DNA from: Deinandra increscens subsp. villosa
Lineage: Eukaryota; Streptophyta; Magnoliopsida; Asterales; Asteraceae
Direction of reading: 5' to 3'
Assembly: GCA_039602395.1 (NCBI GenBank)
Contig: JBCNJP010000027.1
Location: 38,077,841-38,141,840, forward strand
Length of the DNA: 64,000 bases
The translations under genes and the position numbers were made by a program. The notes beneath the pieces are model-generated. The model saw only the letters and a program-made list of their open reading frames with translations. It was not told the origin of the DNA and did not search any database. Positions 46,501 to 59,844 of this stretch are shown one piece after another (positions within the stretch are counted from its first letter, which is position 1; every line of letters starts with the position of its first letter).

Positions 46501-47560
46501 ACTGCTTGTATATATATATTTTTAAACAGCCCCAACGTTCACCTAACGGAACAACCACACACATACATATTCAATAAAGAGAGACCAGATGGGTGTTGGG
46601 GTTGGTCCGACGACATCCAGCCGCCCGGCCAACGTTTTCCGGCAATCTTTAGTTGATTGAGTGACTTCTTGTTAAAATGAGAGGTAGCGAAAGTGGGGTT
46701 TCTTCATTTTTCCTAGGTTTCCGTCAAAACAACTACTGGCAGCTTCCTCCGGGACGGGTCACGGTTGCGGCAACAATGATGGGATGATTGTGATGGGGTG
46801 AGAGCGAAAGGGGCTTACGGCGATAGTGATGGGATGGGATCGATGAGGTGGTGGTGCAGCGCAGGCGAAGGTTGCGGGGGTGGTGGTGGTGGAGCAGTGG
46901 CAGTCGCAGGAGTGGGTGGTGGTGTGCGGATGAAGAAAAAAGACTTTGGTGTTATTCGTGGGGTGTGGTTTACTCTTCTTTTTATTTATTATCTAATTTA
47001 CAAAAACACCCATTAAAATTTTAAGTTGTGAATTGGGTTTTAATAACAACACAACTAGCCCTGAAGTGATAAATGACTAATATACCCTTTCATTAATTAA
47101 TTAGAAAAATTAACCCCACTAGTCAGAAGGACTCACTTGACAACAAAATGAAAACCTCAGACGAGATATGTTAAAAATATAAGATTTGGACTCAGGTGGT
47201 AAAAATGATCAAACGTTAGCGACGCAAATAGTAATTAACTCTAATGATTGTTACGCAATTACCCACTTCAACATTACATTTTATATGAAATTATTTCTTT
47301 GAATCGATATGATTTCTCTATTTTACTTAAGAAATGGGAATATGAATATTTTAATTAGACATAAAATTGATAACCTAGCTAACCCTTTGTTTGTCATCCG
47401 TTATGTTGATTAATCTGACTATACCTAATTTTGGGAACCTTGAATGTGCCCAATTGTCATATTAAAACCCCATTAATTAGTACCAAGAATACGAACCCCC
47501 AATATAGACTTTACGTATAAGCCGCATATTATATTAATTGGGATATCTATAATATAACAT
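43584..47560. other. Non-coding region without recognised gene
   Basis: Mostly AT-rich. A GC-rich imperfect hairpin (ACCCGCCGCAACGCGCGG) lies at about 46476-46498. A GGTGGT-rich patch lies at 46850-46920, where a short glycine-rich frame is compositional. No inverted-repeat element or tandem array of note is visible, and none of the short frames looks like a protein. Confidence 0.4.
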
Positions 47561-47564
47561 ACCA

Positions 47565-47800
47565 AAGGCATTGGACCCAATGGTATGAGGATGATTATTA
47601 GAGCTTGAAACCTTGAGGTAATAAGTTTAAACCTGACTTAAGGGGTTTTTTTTTCAAGTGGTGGATTTCCTTATTGATAGTGTTCCTGTGTGAGTCAAGG
47701 CTGAAGTGAGTCAAATCCAGAATAGACGGTTACAATCTCATCTCAGAAAGGCTCACTCGAATATTAGGAATTTGAGATAGTTTCAAATGCTATTAAAAAA
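47565..47800 (+). mobile_element. SINE-like element
   Basis: CCAATGGTATGAGGATG resembles an A-box region and AAGTTTAAACCTGAC a weak B-box. The body TGGTGGATTTCCTTATTGATAG is similar to the body at 25660-25690, and an A-run ends it near 47800. It is diverged, and the target duplication is not clear. Confidence 0.4.
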
Positions 47801-48204
47801 AATCTATAATATAACCCTTCAATATAATAAAACAAAATAAAAATGAAAGTATTCTCTTGGCCCCATATTCATGTTTTCTTCAAATCGATCATAATTAATA
47901 CGTTCCCAAACCTTCTCATATTCCATCGGTTGGTAAGAGTACGTCAGACTATATATCTAGTGTGTTAATTTATCACCATCTAAATTGACAGGGATTAAAC
48001 CTGCCTCACATATATATAATATGGATTTTATTTGAGAGTCAAATTTAGAGAGTTATACTAATATAATGTTATGGTTTAGGAGTGAAACAACAAGGTGTCT
48101 AAATCTTCATGTGGTTAACTTTTACTTTTTAATTCATGAGATGTATAGCTTTTCAATTTTAGCAAATATATCATATATGGCTATCAATGATGCATCTATT
48201 AATG

Positions 48205-48318
48205 TTAAAGTTTTTTTTTGAACCGCAGTTTTTTTTTCTCCACAAATAATACCAAAGCTTGTACTTGTAAGGATTTGAACTCTCATCACTTATATGGTGG
48301 GGCAATCTCTATACCACT
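48205..48318 (-). mobile_element. SINE head (tRNA-derived), minus strand
   Basis: On the minus strand CCTAGTGGTATAGAGATTGC (A-box region) is followed by GAGTTCAAATCC, a near-perfect B-box, and a GCTTTGGTATTATTTGTGG body with poly-A-like end. The LTR at 48322 is inserted directly next to its head, so the element's 5' end is the retrotransposon target. Confidence 0.45.
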
Positions 48319-48321
48319 AGG

Positions 48322-51300
48322 TGTAACATCCTAAAACCGAACGAATAATTTATTCGTAAATAAATGAGATGGGACGTTAGTCCATAACTTAACCCGTTAT
48401 GTATATAAGGGGTTTAATATATAAGTTAGATAAAAAGAGGTTTATTTTAAATAAATCTCAAAGTTATGAGTGATTTAGTCAAAACTCCTTAAAGAATGGA
48501 ACAAGGGGTAAAAGAGATAACTTGAAGGGCCATACATGTAATTGGGGAAAACAAAAATGCAGCCCCAAAGGGGCTTAGGGCTCGATAACGTAAAATAGAG
48601 GGGGGGGGGGGGAGAAGAAAAACGGGTTTGGGAGCTAGGGCTCACTTTCAATCCTACCTCAAGATTTAGTTTTCCATGCTCAAGATGGTGGTTGGAGGCT
48701 TGTTCTACCATCCACATTGCATAACATAATAGATAAGTAAGTGCCCGCTCCATGGATTGATATGGAATTCGTGATCTATGGTGGGTTTTGTCACAACGAT
48801 GATTTAAACCCTAAACGTTGATAAGAAGTAGCAATCTAAACCTCATGCATCTTAGATTTTGTGGTTTTATGTTGTAATTGCTAATACATGATTACGTACG
48901 TGTTAAGTGTTCTTCATGTGAAGATATAAAGATGTCATTGGAAATAAATTGGGGTCCCTATATGTAAACCCCCAAGTTAGCTACATATGTGTAGTAAATC
49001 TATACTTGAAAATGACATATAGCAAGTTAATAGATAACTTGAATGAAGACTTTTAGTCTTGGCATATTGATAATAAAATGGTTTGAATTAATAAGAAAAC
49101 TAGATATTGCACACAAGGTGTTCAATAAAATGTCTAAGTGAGTTTTTAGTGAAAGCAAAACAAGTTGCTGTGATTAAAAATGAGTTTTAGCCCCTGTTTA
49201 AAATATTCGTAGTAAATTACTCGAGCATCCAATGAGGGTGTGGCTTATTTGGTTGGAAAGGTCTTTGAGATGACTTCAGCTCAATTTTATAAATCAGAAG
49301 CTGATTCGGTCATTAACTGGGTCAAAAATGATGATTTCCGCAGCTATGCAGATTACTCAGCATGCTGTTTAGAATAAATAAAGTTGCTGTTCTGTTTTTA
49401 GAAAAATTGTATAAAATTATAGAAACATCGTTAGAAGGTGTACTACGTTCCATGTTTGAACATGGAATGTTGGAAAAATTTATAGAATGGTCAAAATGGA
49501 TCGTTACAGCAGCATTGCTGAAAATTGTTGCACAAGAATTTATGTTTCTAAAAGCTAGTAAGAGTTAACAAGTTGAATTGCTTGTATATTGATAATTTGT
49601 GATATCAACCTAATATCAGTGATAACCTTAGTAGGTAACTAAGTGGAAGAAGCAAACGGAAACCAGATAGTAATGGTTAAAGCTCACGAGGTAACATATA
49701 TGCTATGTTACATATTTTGTTAACGACTCATAGCTACTATAGTCATACGAAATGCAAATTGTCAAGTAAAGCGATTGACTTGCCTAATGTGGCATTTCGT
49801 AAGGTTGAGTAAAACTATGAATTCTAACAAGGCAACAACTAGAGTTAACTCTAAGTGATTGAATATGAATTGAAACGAGGTTACATTATGATATCTTAGA
49901 TGTGTAATGTTAAATCTCGTATGTAACTTTACATGAGTACTAAATGGTTTATAGAAACCATAGTCACATGTTAATGTGATGATAGATTGCTAAATGGTTC
50001 ATGGGAACCATAATCATGTACTAAAATGATTGTCAGCTAATTGGTTCATAGGAACCTTGGTAAGGTGAAAAGGTGTGAATTGGTTTACAAGTCATTCATA
50101 GGAATCATAATAATGGTCAAATGTTATTGTTAGTTAAAGGTTCATAGGTCACATAACATATGGTAATGTGTAACTGGTTTATAATGGTTTACATGAACCA
50201 AAATTTATGTGTAACATTGTTTATGTTACAAACATCTAATCATGAATATGCAAAAATTGTGTCAATATGCAAAAATTGTGTCAATAAGCAAATTGTGTGA
50301 ATATGCAAAAGTTGTGTAAATATGCAACTAATGGAACAAGCCTTGGGCTGGGATGAATAGGTGATGAATGTTGTATAGAACCATGAAGCCATAATGCCAA
50401 AAGGTCCACTAATTAAGAAGTTGACCATAAACATGATTCCAAAGATTCACAAGTTAAGTGAATAAGCTACAATGGGTGAGAAGGGTGCAATGGAACCATC
50501 ACCATGTAGCGGGTTGTTGGTGATCATAAATGGTTTATAGAACCATAGATCCTCAATGGTTAAATTTATGGTTAATTGATAAATTGGGTGCCACCAAAGG
50601 CAGAACCCATTTTAACGGGTCAAACGGTTTCAATAACCTAAAAACGGATAAAACGGGTAAGTTAGCTACCTCGTAGGTTAATTGAAGCATGAAGATGTAG
50701 TCACATAAATTAGGATCATAATCCACTAAAATTTGTGACATTATAGATGAAACAAGCACACAAATTTCATAGTTACAACTTAGGTTCAAATGGTAAAGTT
50801 GGCAATGATATGTACCCATGTTTTATGATTATCAATGGGTGGTGGGTATAATAACCCAAGTGTTTAGACAGGATAAAAGCTCCATATAAATGGGTGGCTT
50901 AACGGGTCAAACGGGTTGGTTTGAACCTGTAAATGCTAAACATAAAGTTGATTGTGGCCAAGGTATGTCAATGTACATGAATTCATGACTAAAAAGGTGT
51001 TTTGGGGATGTCATAAAGGAAGAAAATTAGTCCCCACATGGTTTTAAAAGTCTGGTAGAAAATAGGGTAATAAGCCAAAATTTTGGCTAAGTATGGGACT
51101 GGCAGATTCAACCGGATCCCTGGAACTTCTGCTCTAAGCGTATCGCTTGGAGGAAGGGTTTTCCTAAGCGATACGATTGGGGCTAAATATTTATATTTGT
51201 TGTTTTTCTTTCTTGTAACTATTATTTGGGTTATGTATGCAATAGAAACTCATTATTGAAAGTGAGTAATTTGCAGGTAAAGCAAAGGCTTAGTGGATGC

Positions 51301-51528
51301 TCATTAAGCAAGGAGTGGACCAATCATACGACGCCACGAAGCTCCCATTAAATGGTTTTTGGTTATAATGAACAATCTAGTGGTTGTATAACCATCAAAT
51401 GTATCACCGAACATAAATTGGGTGTATTTTTGTAAGTGTCAAACATGGTTTTGTACAAAATTTTCTGGGACCGAATTCAATGAAGTAAACTATTATATTT
51501 TGGCTTCAAATTGTGTACGGGTGTTACA
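48322..51528 (+). mobile_element. LTR 1 (5' LTR, 3.2 kb) of the LARD-type array
   Basis: It starts TGTAACATCCTAAAACCG and ends ACGGGTGTTACA, followed at once by a primer-binding site. TGTAACA/TGTTACA form the inverted ends. It contains a G run at 48601, the CAATAGAAACTCATTATTG dyad near 51240 and AAGCGTATCGCTTGG dyads near 51137. No protein is encoded in it. Confidence 0.92.
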
Positions 51529-51531
51529 ATT

Positions 51532-51544
51532 TGGTATCAAAGCC
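51532..51544 (+). promoter_or_regulatory. tRNA-iMet primer-binding site
   Basis: TGGTATCAAAGCC, four bases after the LTR end, matches the plant initiator-Met tRNA 3' end complement with one change (A for G). It sets the element's direction and the LTR boundary. Confidence 0.88.
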
Positions 51545-51954
51545 ATGGTTTGAGCGATTCAAGTACTCGAGGAGTACTAGAACTCAAACCTTATGCTCAA
51601 GGAACTAATAAAACGTGATTTGTTCAAGCTTGATGAAGTATCCGGGTAAGGCAATTAGCCCTAAATTTAATACTATTGCCTATGTTTAATTGAATAAATG
51701 ATTCCTATGAAAGCTAGTAATGGTGAAGTAATTAGCTATCACTCGGGGAAACGCACGTGGAGGTGTTACACACCTGAACCGGGAAGTGCGTGAGTGAAGT
51801 GAGTCAGGTAGAAACGGGCTATGCTAAGGCTAGAAACCTCGTATAAACCTGTGGGAGGATATTGGCCACGACCAATATAATGTTATAAAAACCTTGCTGC
51901 GGGCAAAGGTAAATAAAAGTTGTAAGCTAATGATAATTTTAACTCTGTAGATCA

Positions 51955-52047
51955 ATGACGGACCATGATAGCGGTGATGCTATAGAGGAACAAAGAAGGG
52001 AGGCTTTGAGAGCCCAAATATCCATGATGCGGGTAGAAAAGGGGTAA
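51955..52047 (+). pseudogene. 30-codon gag stub
   Basis: MTDHDSGDAIEEQRREALRA and ten further codons, then TAA. The position, about 420 bases after the primer site, and the acidic then basic composition are those of a Gypsy gag N-terminus. The rest of gag and all of pol are gone, as expected for a LARD-type derivative. Confidence 0.5.
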
Positions 52048-54875
52048 AGCCTAGGCGAGAAACCTCGTATAAACCTGTGGAAAGTTATTGGCCATGACTA
52101 ATAAAACTTAGAAAACCATGCCAAGGGCAAAGGAATTTGAAATTGATAAGTATTCTTGAATCCTACTATGTTAGGATCATGTTTTTGCCTTGTAAGAAAC
52201 ATATAATTTTCAAGCATGATACAATGGGTAAAAAAGGATCTAGTGGGCCACCACCATGTATCATGTGGTATTTGATCATAAATGGTTCGTCGGAACCATA
52301 GATCATAAATGAGATGAAAATTTGTAACAATAACAAAATAGCATTGTGACACTGACAAGTAATTGTGCAATGTTGTATCTTTAATAGGAACTTGTTAATG
52401 TAACAAGATAGCATTGTGACATATAATTCAGCAATGTTGTATCTTGAAACGCGTGAACATTTATGTTCATGTGGGGTAACCTTGCTATAGGTAAGGAAAA
52501 CCCTAAAAGTGGTCAAACGTGATACATTGATTTTGCAGGACAATTACCCCCAAGCAAGTGGATGGATGATGATACATACGACTCAAAAATGCATTGGGCT
52601 AGGACACGATTGTATAATGGGCATGTGTTAAGGTACAACCACGTGGGACTACCCAACTTGGGTTACACTGTGATAAATGGTAATGCATACACATGTGTCT
52701 AAATCGGGTCAAATTAAGAGGTTGGACCCATGAGGTCATAATTCGAAGTTGAAATGTGCGTATGGAAATTGGTGAAGAACGACTCTTTAGGAGCCGTGAA
52801 ACCAATATAAAGAAAGTGAAAATGGTGAAGAACGAATCTTTAGGAGCCGTGAAACCAGTGTAAAGAAACAGGGAACTGGTGAAGAACGACTCTTTAGGAG
52901 CGGTGAAATCAATATAATAAAGTGGTAATTGGTGAAGAACAACCCGGGGGGGGGGGGGGGGGGGTGTCGTGAAGCCATTAATTTGAAACAAGGTTGCATT
53001 GGGACACCTATGGATGTACAAAGGTTGAACCATATATGAAATGGTTATAAACGAAAGATTAACGAGTAACCATGCAACTAATAAGTTGGAATGATTCCAT
53101 GTTTTTAATTGATAAAGCCGTTGGGAGGGTTCATTTACGTGGATATGTGATATCATAAAGTAGTTATATGATATCAAGTTATATAACGTGATTGATTTTC
53201 AAGTGATTTGGGTTAAAATCCAAGTCGAGAATTAAGTAAAATTACGAAATGGAAAATAAGAATAAGGAGAAATGGGTTATTGCATATGCTAGAAAACCCG
53301 TAACCCTATGAAATGACTAGATGTTTAACAAAAAGAGAAGTAACCTTGTTTAAACGCAAGAAAACTCATGCTTTTTAGTCATGTTGAATCTCGTGTAAGT
53401 TTTGTATAACTAATAGGGATTTGAAGGTGTTAGGTGAGTGATCGACCCAACTTTATGGGTGAGGCCCACAAGTAATGATGGCTATAAAAGTAGGAAGGGT
53501 GTTGGAAGCGACCGTTTCTGAATTTGCACGGAGGATGCTATGTAAGCTTTCTTAAATTTTTAAATGCATATTGAATGCAAAGGACCGACATCGTGAATAA
53601 GATGGGGGTCTTAGAAACCCCATTAATGGGGTGAGGGTAAACGGGCTAAGGGTTTGTGGCACGAACTACTAAATAAAACCTAAAGTATAATGAACTGTTA
53701 AATTGGAAATAAATGGCATCTAGGCCATGTTAAATTTGGAACATTGAAATATGGGGAGGTATTGTGACCAAGGGTCATAAGCAATAACCATGGATTAATG
53801 TGTATTCGGATGATAAACAATTCATATGAATTGCATCAATAAGGATGAGGCAAAACGGATAAGGTCTTGCTAAACGTCATACTATATGAAATAGCTAAAT
53901 GACTCTTAGGAGCCATGGCTTGATTAAAACGTGTATATTGATGTGTAAATGATTCAAAGGAATCATAATTAATGTGGTAAATGTTAAAGGCTAGTATATA
54001 AGCCAAGAATTGATAAATGTATGACAAGTCGAATTGTAATAGATGGAATGGTGTAATCCTAAAAAGGGTTATGGGATGGTATAAATGGCATTTAGAGTCA
54101 AATGAACCATCCAATAAAAATGTACTACATTATCGAATGTGAAATGTAAACGGAAAGTGACATGCTAAACACTTACAAATATTTTTATACTGCTTAATAT
54201 GTGTAGGTATAATTAGACTATGCAAGGTCACAACTAGCAGGAAAGCAGCATGGCGAAATTGCGACTAGGATTATCATCAAGGTAAACATGAGCAAGAAAG
54301 CTATGTACGCAGAGTGATGACACTAAGGTACGAATGTTATTACATTGTCGTTTGAACCTCTTACGGAGAGTGTGATTATTTAAAAATTTGATTTTTGATC
54401 AACAAGGTTATGACATTGGTCTTTAGAACCTTGATAAATGACATGTGGAGTTATAAATCGTGAAGTCCTAAACGTGTAAAGTGGGGGAAGATAAAGGATA
54501 ACAAAAAGTTATCATTCTAGTACTATCCTATGGGGCGAGTAAAAGCAAGAAATAAAATTTGTCGTATGATGACTAATTCGGAGCTGATAAATGTAACAAC
54601 TCAAACCCCTTGGCCAAGTTTCCGTGATTACAAGGGGCATTAAGAATGACCATTAAATGGCCATAAAATGTGGACACTGAGTGGTTCGTAGCAAAGGCTC
54701 AATAGAATGGTGACATATTGGATACATATTTATATGCGTGTCTAAATATGTACACATTGTGATTTATATGGGTCACCATGAAATATAAGGTTACCGGTGC
54801 AACCACAGTCTTTATAAAGGCTAGGGTAATGTTCTTAGGTGACTAAGACCTGGAATAGGTTTCAGGGACGAAACC

Positions 54876-54905
54876 TTCTTTAAGGGGGGGGGGGGGGGGT
54901 AGATT
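54876..54905 (+). promoter_or_regulatory. Polypurine tract 1 with G run
   Basis: CTTTAAGGGGG... is a run of about 17 G followed by TAGATT and the LTR start. It is the plus-strand primer for reverse transcription. The pure G run is far longer than usual and recurs at 59821-59838. Confidence 0.8.
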
Positions 54906-57900
54906 TGTAACATCCTGAAACCAAAAGAATAATTTATCTGTAAATAAATGAGACGGGACGTTAGTCCATTACTTAACCCGTTATGTGTATAAGGGGTTTA
55001 ATGTATTAGTTAGATAAAAGGTGGTTCATTTTAAATAAATCTCAAAGAAGAGATAACTTGAAGGCCATACATGTAACTGGGGAAAACAAAAATGCATCCC
55101 CAAAGGGCCTTAGGGCTGGAAAACGTAAAAGGGGGGGGGGGGGGGGAAGAAAAACGGGTTTGGGAGCTAGGGCTCTCTTCCACCCCAAGTTCTTGCAATC
55201 CTACCTCAAGATTTAGTTTTCCATGCTCAAGATGGTGGTTGGAGGCTTGTTCTACCATCTGCATTGCATAACATAATAGATAAGTAAGTTCCCTCTCAAT
55301 GGATTGATATGGAGTTCGTGATCTATGGTAGGTTTTGTCATAACGATGATTTAAACCCTAAATCTTGACTAGAAGTAGCAATCTAAACCTCATGCATTTT
55401 AGATTTTGTGGTTTTATGTTGTAATTGCTAATACATGATCAAATATGTGTTAAGTGTTCTTCATGTGAAGATATAAAGATGACATTGGAAAAAAATTAGG
55501 GTCCCTTCATGTAAACCCCCAAGTTAGCTACATATGTGTAGTAAATCTATACTTAAAAGTGGCATATAGCAAGTTAACAGATATCTTGAATGAAGAGTTT
55601 TAGTCTTGGCATATTGGTAATATAAAATGGTTTGAATAAATAAGAAAACTGGATATTGCACACAAGGTGTTCGATAAAATGTCAAAGTGAGTTTTTAATG
55701 AAAGCAAAACAAGTTGTTGTCATTAAAAATCAGTTTTAGCCATGTTTTGAAGATTAGTAGTAAATTACTCGAGCATCCAGTGTGGGTGTGACTTACATGG
55801 TTGGAAAGGTCTTTGAGATGAATTCAGCTCATTTTTATAAATCTGAAGCTGATTTGGTCATTAAGTGGGTTAAAAATGATGATTTCGGTAGCTATGCAGA
55901 TTACTCAGCTCTCTATCTGGAATAAATAAAGTTGTTGTCCTGTTTTTAGAAAAATCGTATAAAATTATAGAAACATCGTTAGAATGTGTACCAAATATGC
56001 CTGGAAAGGTCTCTCAGTCTACTACGTTCCATGTTTGAACATGGAATGCTGGAAAAATTTATAAAAGGGTCAAACCTGATTGTTACTCCAACATTGCTGA
56101 AAAATGGTGCACAAGAATTTATGTTTCTAAAAGCTAGTAAGAATGAACAAGTTGAATTGCTTGTATATTGATAATTTGTGATATAAACCTAATATGAGTG
56201 ATAGCCTTAGTAGGTAACCAAGTGGAAGAAGCAAACGGAAACCGGGTAGTAATGGTTAAAGCTCATGAGGTAACATCTATGCTATGTTACCAATTTTGTT
56301 AACGATTCATAGTTACTATAGTCATATGAAATGCAAATTGTTAAGTAAAGCGATTGATTTGCCTAATGTGGCAATTCGTAAAGTTGAGTAATACTATGAA
56401 GTCTAACTACTAGAGTTAAGCTCTAAGTGATTGAAGATGAATTGAAACGAGGTTACATTATGAAATCTTAGATGTGTAATGTTGAATCTCGTATGTAGAC
56501 TTTACATGAGTACTAAATGGTTTATAGAAACCATAGTCACATGATAATGTGATGATAGATTGCTAAATGGTTCATGGGAACCATAAACATGTACTAAAAT
56601 GATAATTGTTAGCTAATTGGTTTATAGGAACCTTGGTAAGGTGAAAAGGTTTCAGTTGATTTACAAATGATTCATAGGAATCATAATAATGATCAAATGT
56701 TATTGTTAGTTAAAGGTTCTCAGGAACCATAACCATATGCTAATGTGTAATTGATTGATAATGGTTTGCAGGAACCAAATTTATGTGTAACATTGTTTAT
56801 GTTACAAGCATCTAATCATGAATATGCAAAAATTGTGTTAATATGCAAAAATTGTGTCAATAAGCAAATTGTATGAATATGCAAAAGTTGTGTAAATATG
56901 CAAAAGTTGTGTAAATATGCAACTAATGGAACAAGCCTTGGGCTGGGATGAATAAGTGATGAATGGTTTATAGAACCATGAAGCCATCATGCCATAAGGT
57001 CCACTAATTGAAAGATTGACCATAAACATGATTCCAAAGAGTCACAAGTTAAGTGAACAAGCTACAATGGGTGAGAATGATACAATGGAGCCATCACCAT
57101 GTAGCGGGTTGTTGGTGATCATTAATGGTTTATAGAACCATAGATCCTCAATGGTTAAGTTTATGGTTAATTGATAAATTAGGTGACACCAAAGGCACGA
57201 CCCCTCTTAACGGGTCAAACGGGTTCAATAACCCAAAAAGGAATAAAACGGGTAAGTTAGCAACCCCGTAGGTTAATTGACGCATGAAGATGTAGTCATA
57301 TAAATTAGGATCATAATCCACTAAAATTTGTGACATTATAAATGGAACAAGCACACAAAGTGCGTAGTTACAACTTAGGTTCAAATGGTAAAGTTGGCAA
57401 TGATATGTACCCATGTTTTATGATTATCAATGGGTGGTGGGTATAATAACCCAAGTGGTTAGACAAGATAAAAGCTCCATATAAATTGGTGGCTTAACGG
57501 GTCAAACAGGTTGGTTTGAACCCGTAAATGCTAAACATAAAGTTGATTGTGGCCAAGGTATGTCAATGTACATGAATTCATGCTTAAAAAGGTGTTTTGG
57601 GGATGTCATAAAGGAAGAAAATTAGTCCCCACATGGTTATTAAAAGTCTGGTAGAAAATAGGGTAATAAGCCAAAATTTTGCTAAGTATGGGACTGGCAG
57701 ATTTAGCCGGATCCCTGAAAATTCTGCTCCAAGCGTATCGCTTGGAGTAGAGGAAGCTGGGAGCAATACGCGTAGTCTGCCAAGCGTATCGCTTGGAGGA
57801 AGGATTTTCCTAAGCGATACGATTCGGGCTAAATATTAAGATTTGTTGTTTCTTCTTTCTTGTAACTGTTATTTGGGTTATGTATGCAATAGAAACTCAC

Positions 57901-57959
57901 TATTGAAAGTGAGTAATTTGCAGGTAAAGCAAAGGCTTAGTGGATGCTCGTCAAGCAAG
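54906..57959 (+). mobile_element. LTR 2 of the LARD-type array (3' end deleted)
   Basis: It starts TGTAACATCCTGAAACC. It is collinear with LTR 1 to the point matching about 51312, then jumps into internal sequence matching 53344. It carries three GCG-TAT-CGC-type dyads near 57729-57825 where LTR 1 has fewer. Confidence 0.9.
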
Positions 57960-59844
57960 CCCTTGTTTAAACGCAGGAAAACTTATGCTGTTAAGTCATG
58001 TTGATTCTCGTGTAAGTTTTGTATAACTAATATGAAATTTAAGTTGTTAGGTGGGTGATGGACCTAGCTTTATGGGTGAGGCCCACAAGTAATGATGGAT
58101 ATAAAAGCAGGAAGGGGGTTGGAAGCGACCGTTTTTGAATATGCACGGAGGATGCTATGTAAGGTTTCTTAAATTTCTAAATGCATATTGAATGCAAAGG
58201 ACCATCCTCGTGAATAAGATGGGGGTCTTAGAAACCCCATTAATGGGGTGAGGGTAAACGGGCTAAGGGTTCATGGCACGAACTACTAAATAAAACCTAA
58301 AGTATAATGAACTGTTAAATTGGAAATAAATGGCATCTAGGCCATGTTAAATTTGGAACATTGAAATATGGGGAGGTATTGTGACCAAGAGTCATAAGCA
58401 ATTACCATGGATTAATGTGTATTCGGATGATAAACAATTCATAGGAATTGCATCAATAAGGATGAGGCAAGATGGATAAGGTCTTACTAAACGTCATACT
58501 ATATCAAATAGCTAAATGACTCTTAGGAGCCATAGCTTGATTAAAACGTGTATATTGATGTGTAAATGATTCAAAGGAATCATAATTAATGTGGTAAATG
58601 GTAAAGGCTAGTAAATAAGCCAAGACTTGATCAATGTACGACACGTCGAATTGTAATATATGGGATGGTGTAATCCTAAAAAGGGTTATAGGATGGTATA
58701 AATGACTTTTAGAGTCATAGGAACCATCCAATAAAAATGTACTACATTATCGAATGTGAAATGTAAACGGCAAGTGATATGCTAAACACTTGCAAACATT
58801 GTTATACTGCTTAATATGTGTAGGTACAGTTAGACTATGCAAAGACACAACTAGCAGGAAAGCAGCGGGACGAGATTGCAACTAGGATTATCGTCAAGGT
58901 AAACATGAGCAAGAAAGCTATATACGTAGATGGTGATGACACTAAGGTACGGATGTTATTACAATAACGTTGAACCTCTTACGGAGAGGGTGATTATTTG
59001 AAATTTTAATTTTTGATCAACAAGGTTATGACATTGATCATTAGAACCTTCACCCTAAATGACACGTGGAGTTATAAACTGTGAAGTCCTAAACGCGTAA
59101 AGTGGGGAAGATAAAGGATAACAAAAAGTTATCATGCTAATACTATCCTATGGGGCGAGTAAAAGCAAGAAATAAAATTTGTCGTACGATGACTAATTCG
59201 GAGTTGATAAATGTAACAACTCAAACCCGCTTGGTTAAGTTCACAGGATTACAAGGGGCATTGAGAATGACCATAAAATGGCCATAAAATGTGGACACTG
59301 AGTGGTCCGTAGCGAAGGCTAAATAGAATGGTGACATATTGGATACATATTTATATGTGTGTCTAAATATGTACACATTGTGATTTAGGTTGTGTTTGGC
59401 GCACTAGCTGAAAGGTAGCTTATCAGCTAGCTGATAGCTGATAAACTATCTGCTAGCTGATAAGCTAGCTGTTAAGCTATCTGCTAGCTGATAAAAAATA
59501 ACATTTGGTAAAAACTAGCTGAGAAGCTAGCTGAAAAATATAAAATGACATAAAAGTACATGTCATAAATGTAAATAAAGATATTTATTTATAAGTTAGG
59601 GAAGGGTAAAACTGGAAATATTATAAAAGCTAGTTGAAACGCCACTCCAACTAGCTTTAAAAGCTAGCTTATAAGCTACCTTATGGCGCGTCAAACACAA
59701 CCTTATATGGGTAACCATGAAATATAAGGTTACCGGTGCAACCGCAGTCTTTATAAGGGCTAGGGTAATCTCCTTAGGTGACTAAGACTTGGAATAGGTT
59801 TCAGGGACGAAACCTTCTTTAAGGGGGGGGGGGGGGGGTAGATT
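57960..59844 (+). mobile_element. Internal region 2 (5' part deleted)
   Basis: It matches 53344-54905 and contains the extra Tourist-like MITE. About 2.0 kb corresponding to 51313-53343 (LTR end, primer site, gag stub) is missing at its left junction. It ends in a second poly-G polypurine tract at 59821-59838. Confidence 0.88.
59398..59702. mobile_element. Tourist-like MITE (305 bp) with TTA target duplication
   Basis: GGTTGTGTTTGGCGC and GCGCGTCAAACACAACC are inverted ends. TTA flanks both sides, and the sister copy at about 54762 has the uninterrupted GATTTATATGGG. The interior has CTAGCTGATAAG repeats. A TTA duplication fits PIF/Harbinger-type MITEs. Confidence 0.88.

Larger units (their letters stand above)
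51529..54905 (+). mobile_element. Internal region 1 of the LARD-type element (non-coding, 3.4 kb)
   Basis: It lies between the primer site and the poly-G purine tract. Apart from the 30-codon gag stub it has no coding potential. A diverged triplicate GGTGAAGAACGACTCTTTAG (52770-52940) stands out. The end GGTTTCAGGGACGAAACC at 54858-54875 is the vestige of the usual Gypsy pol terminus next to the purine tract. Confidence 0.88.

Noticed and set aside
51529..51550. Possible tRNA gene
   Set aside because: Only the 13-base complement of a tRNA 3' end is present; it is the retrotransposon primer-binding site.
52599..53177. 192-codon frame on the minus strand
   Set aside because: It lies in the non-coding internal region, crosses a G homopolymer and includes a translated repeat; no domain is visible.
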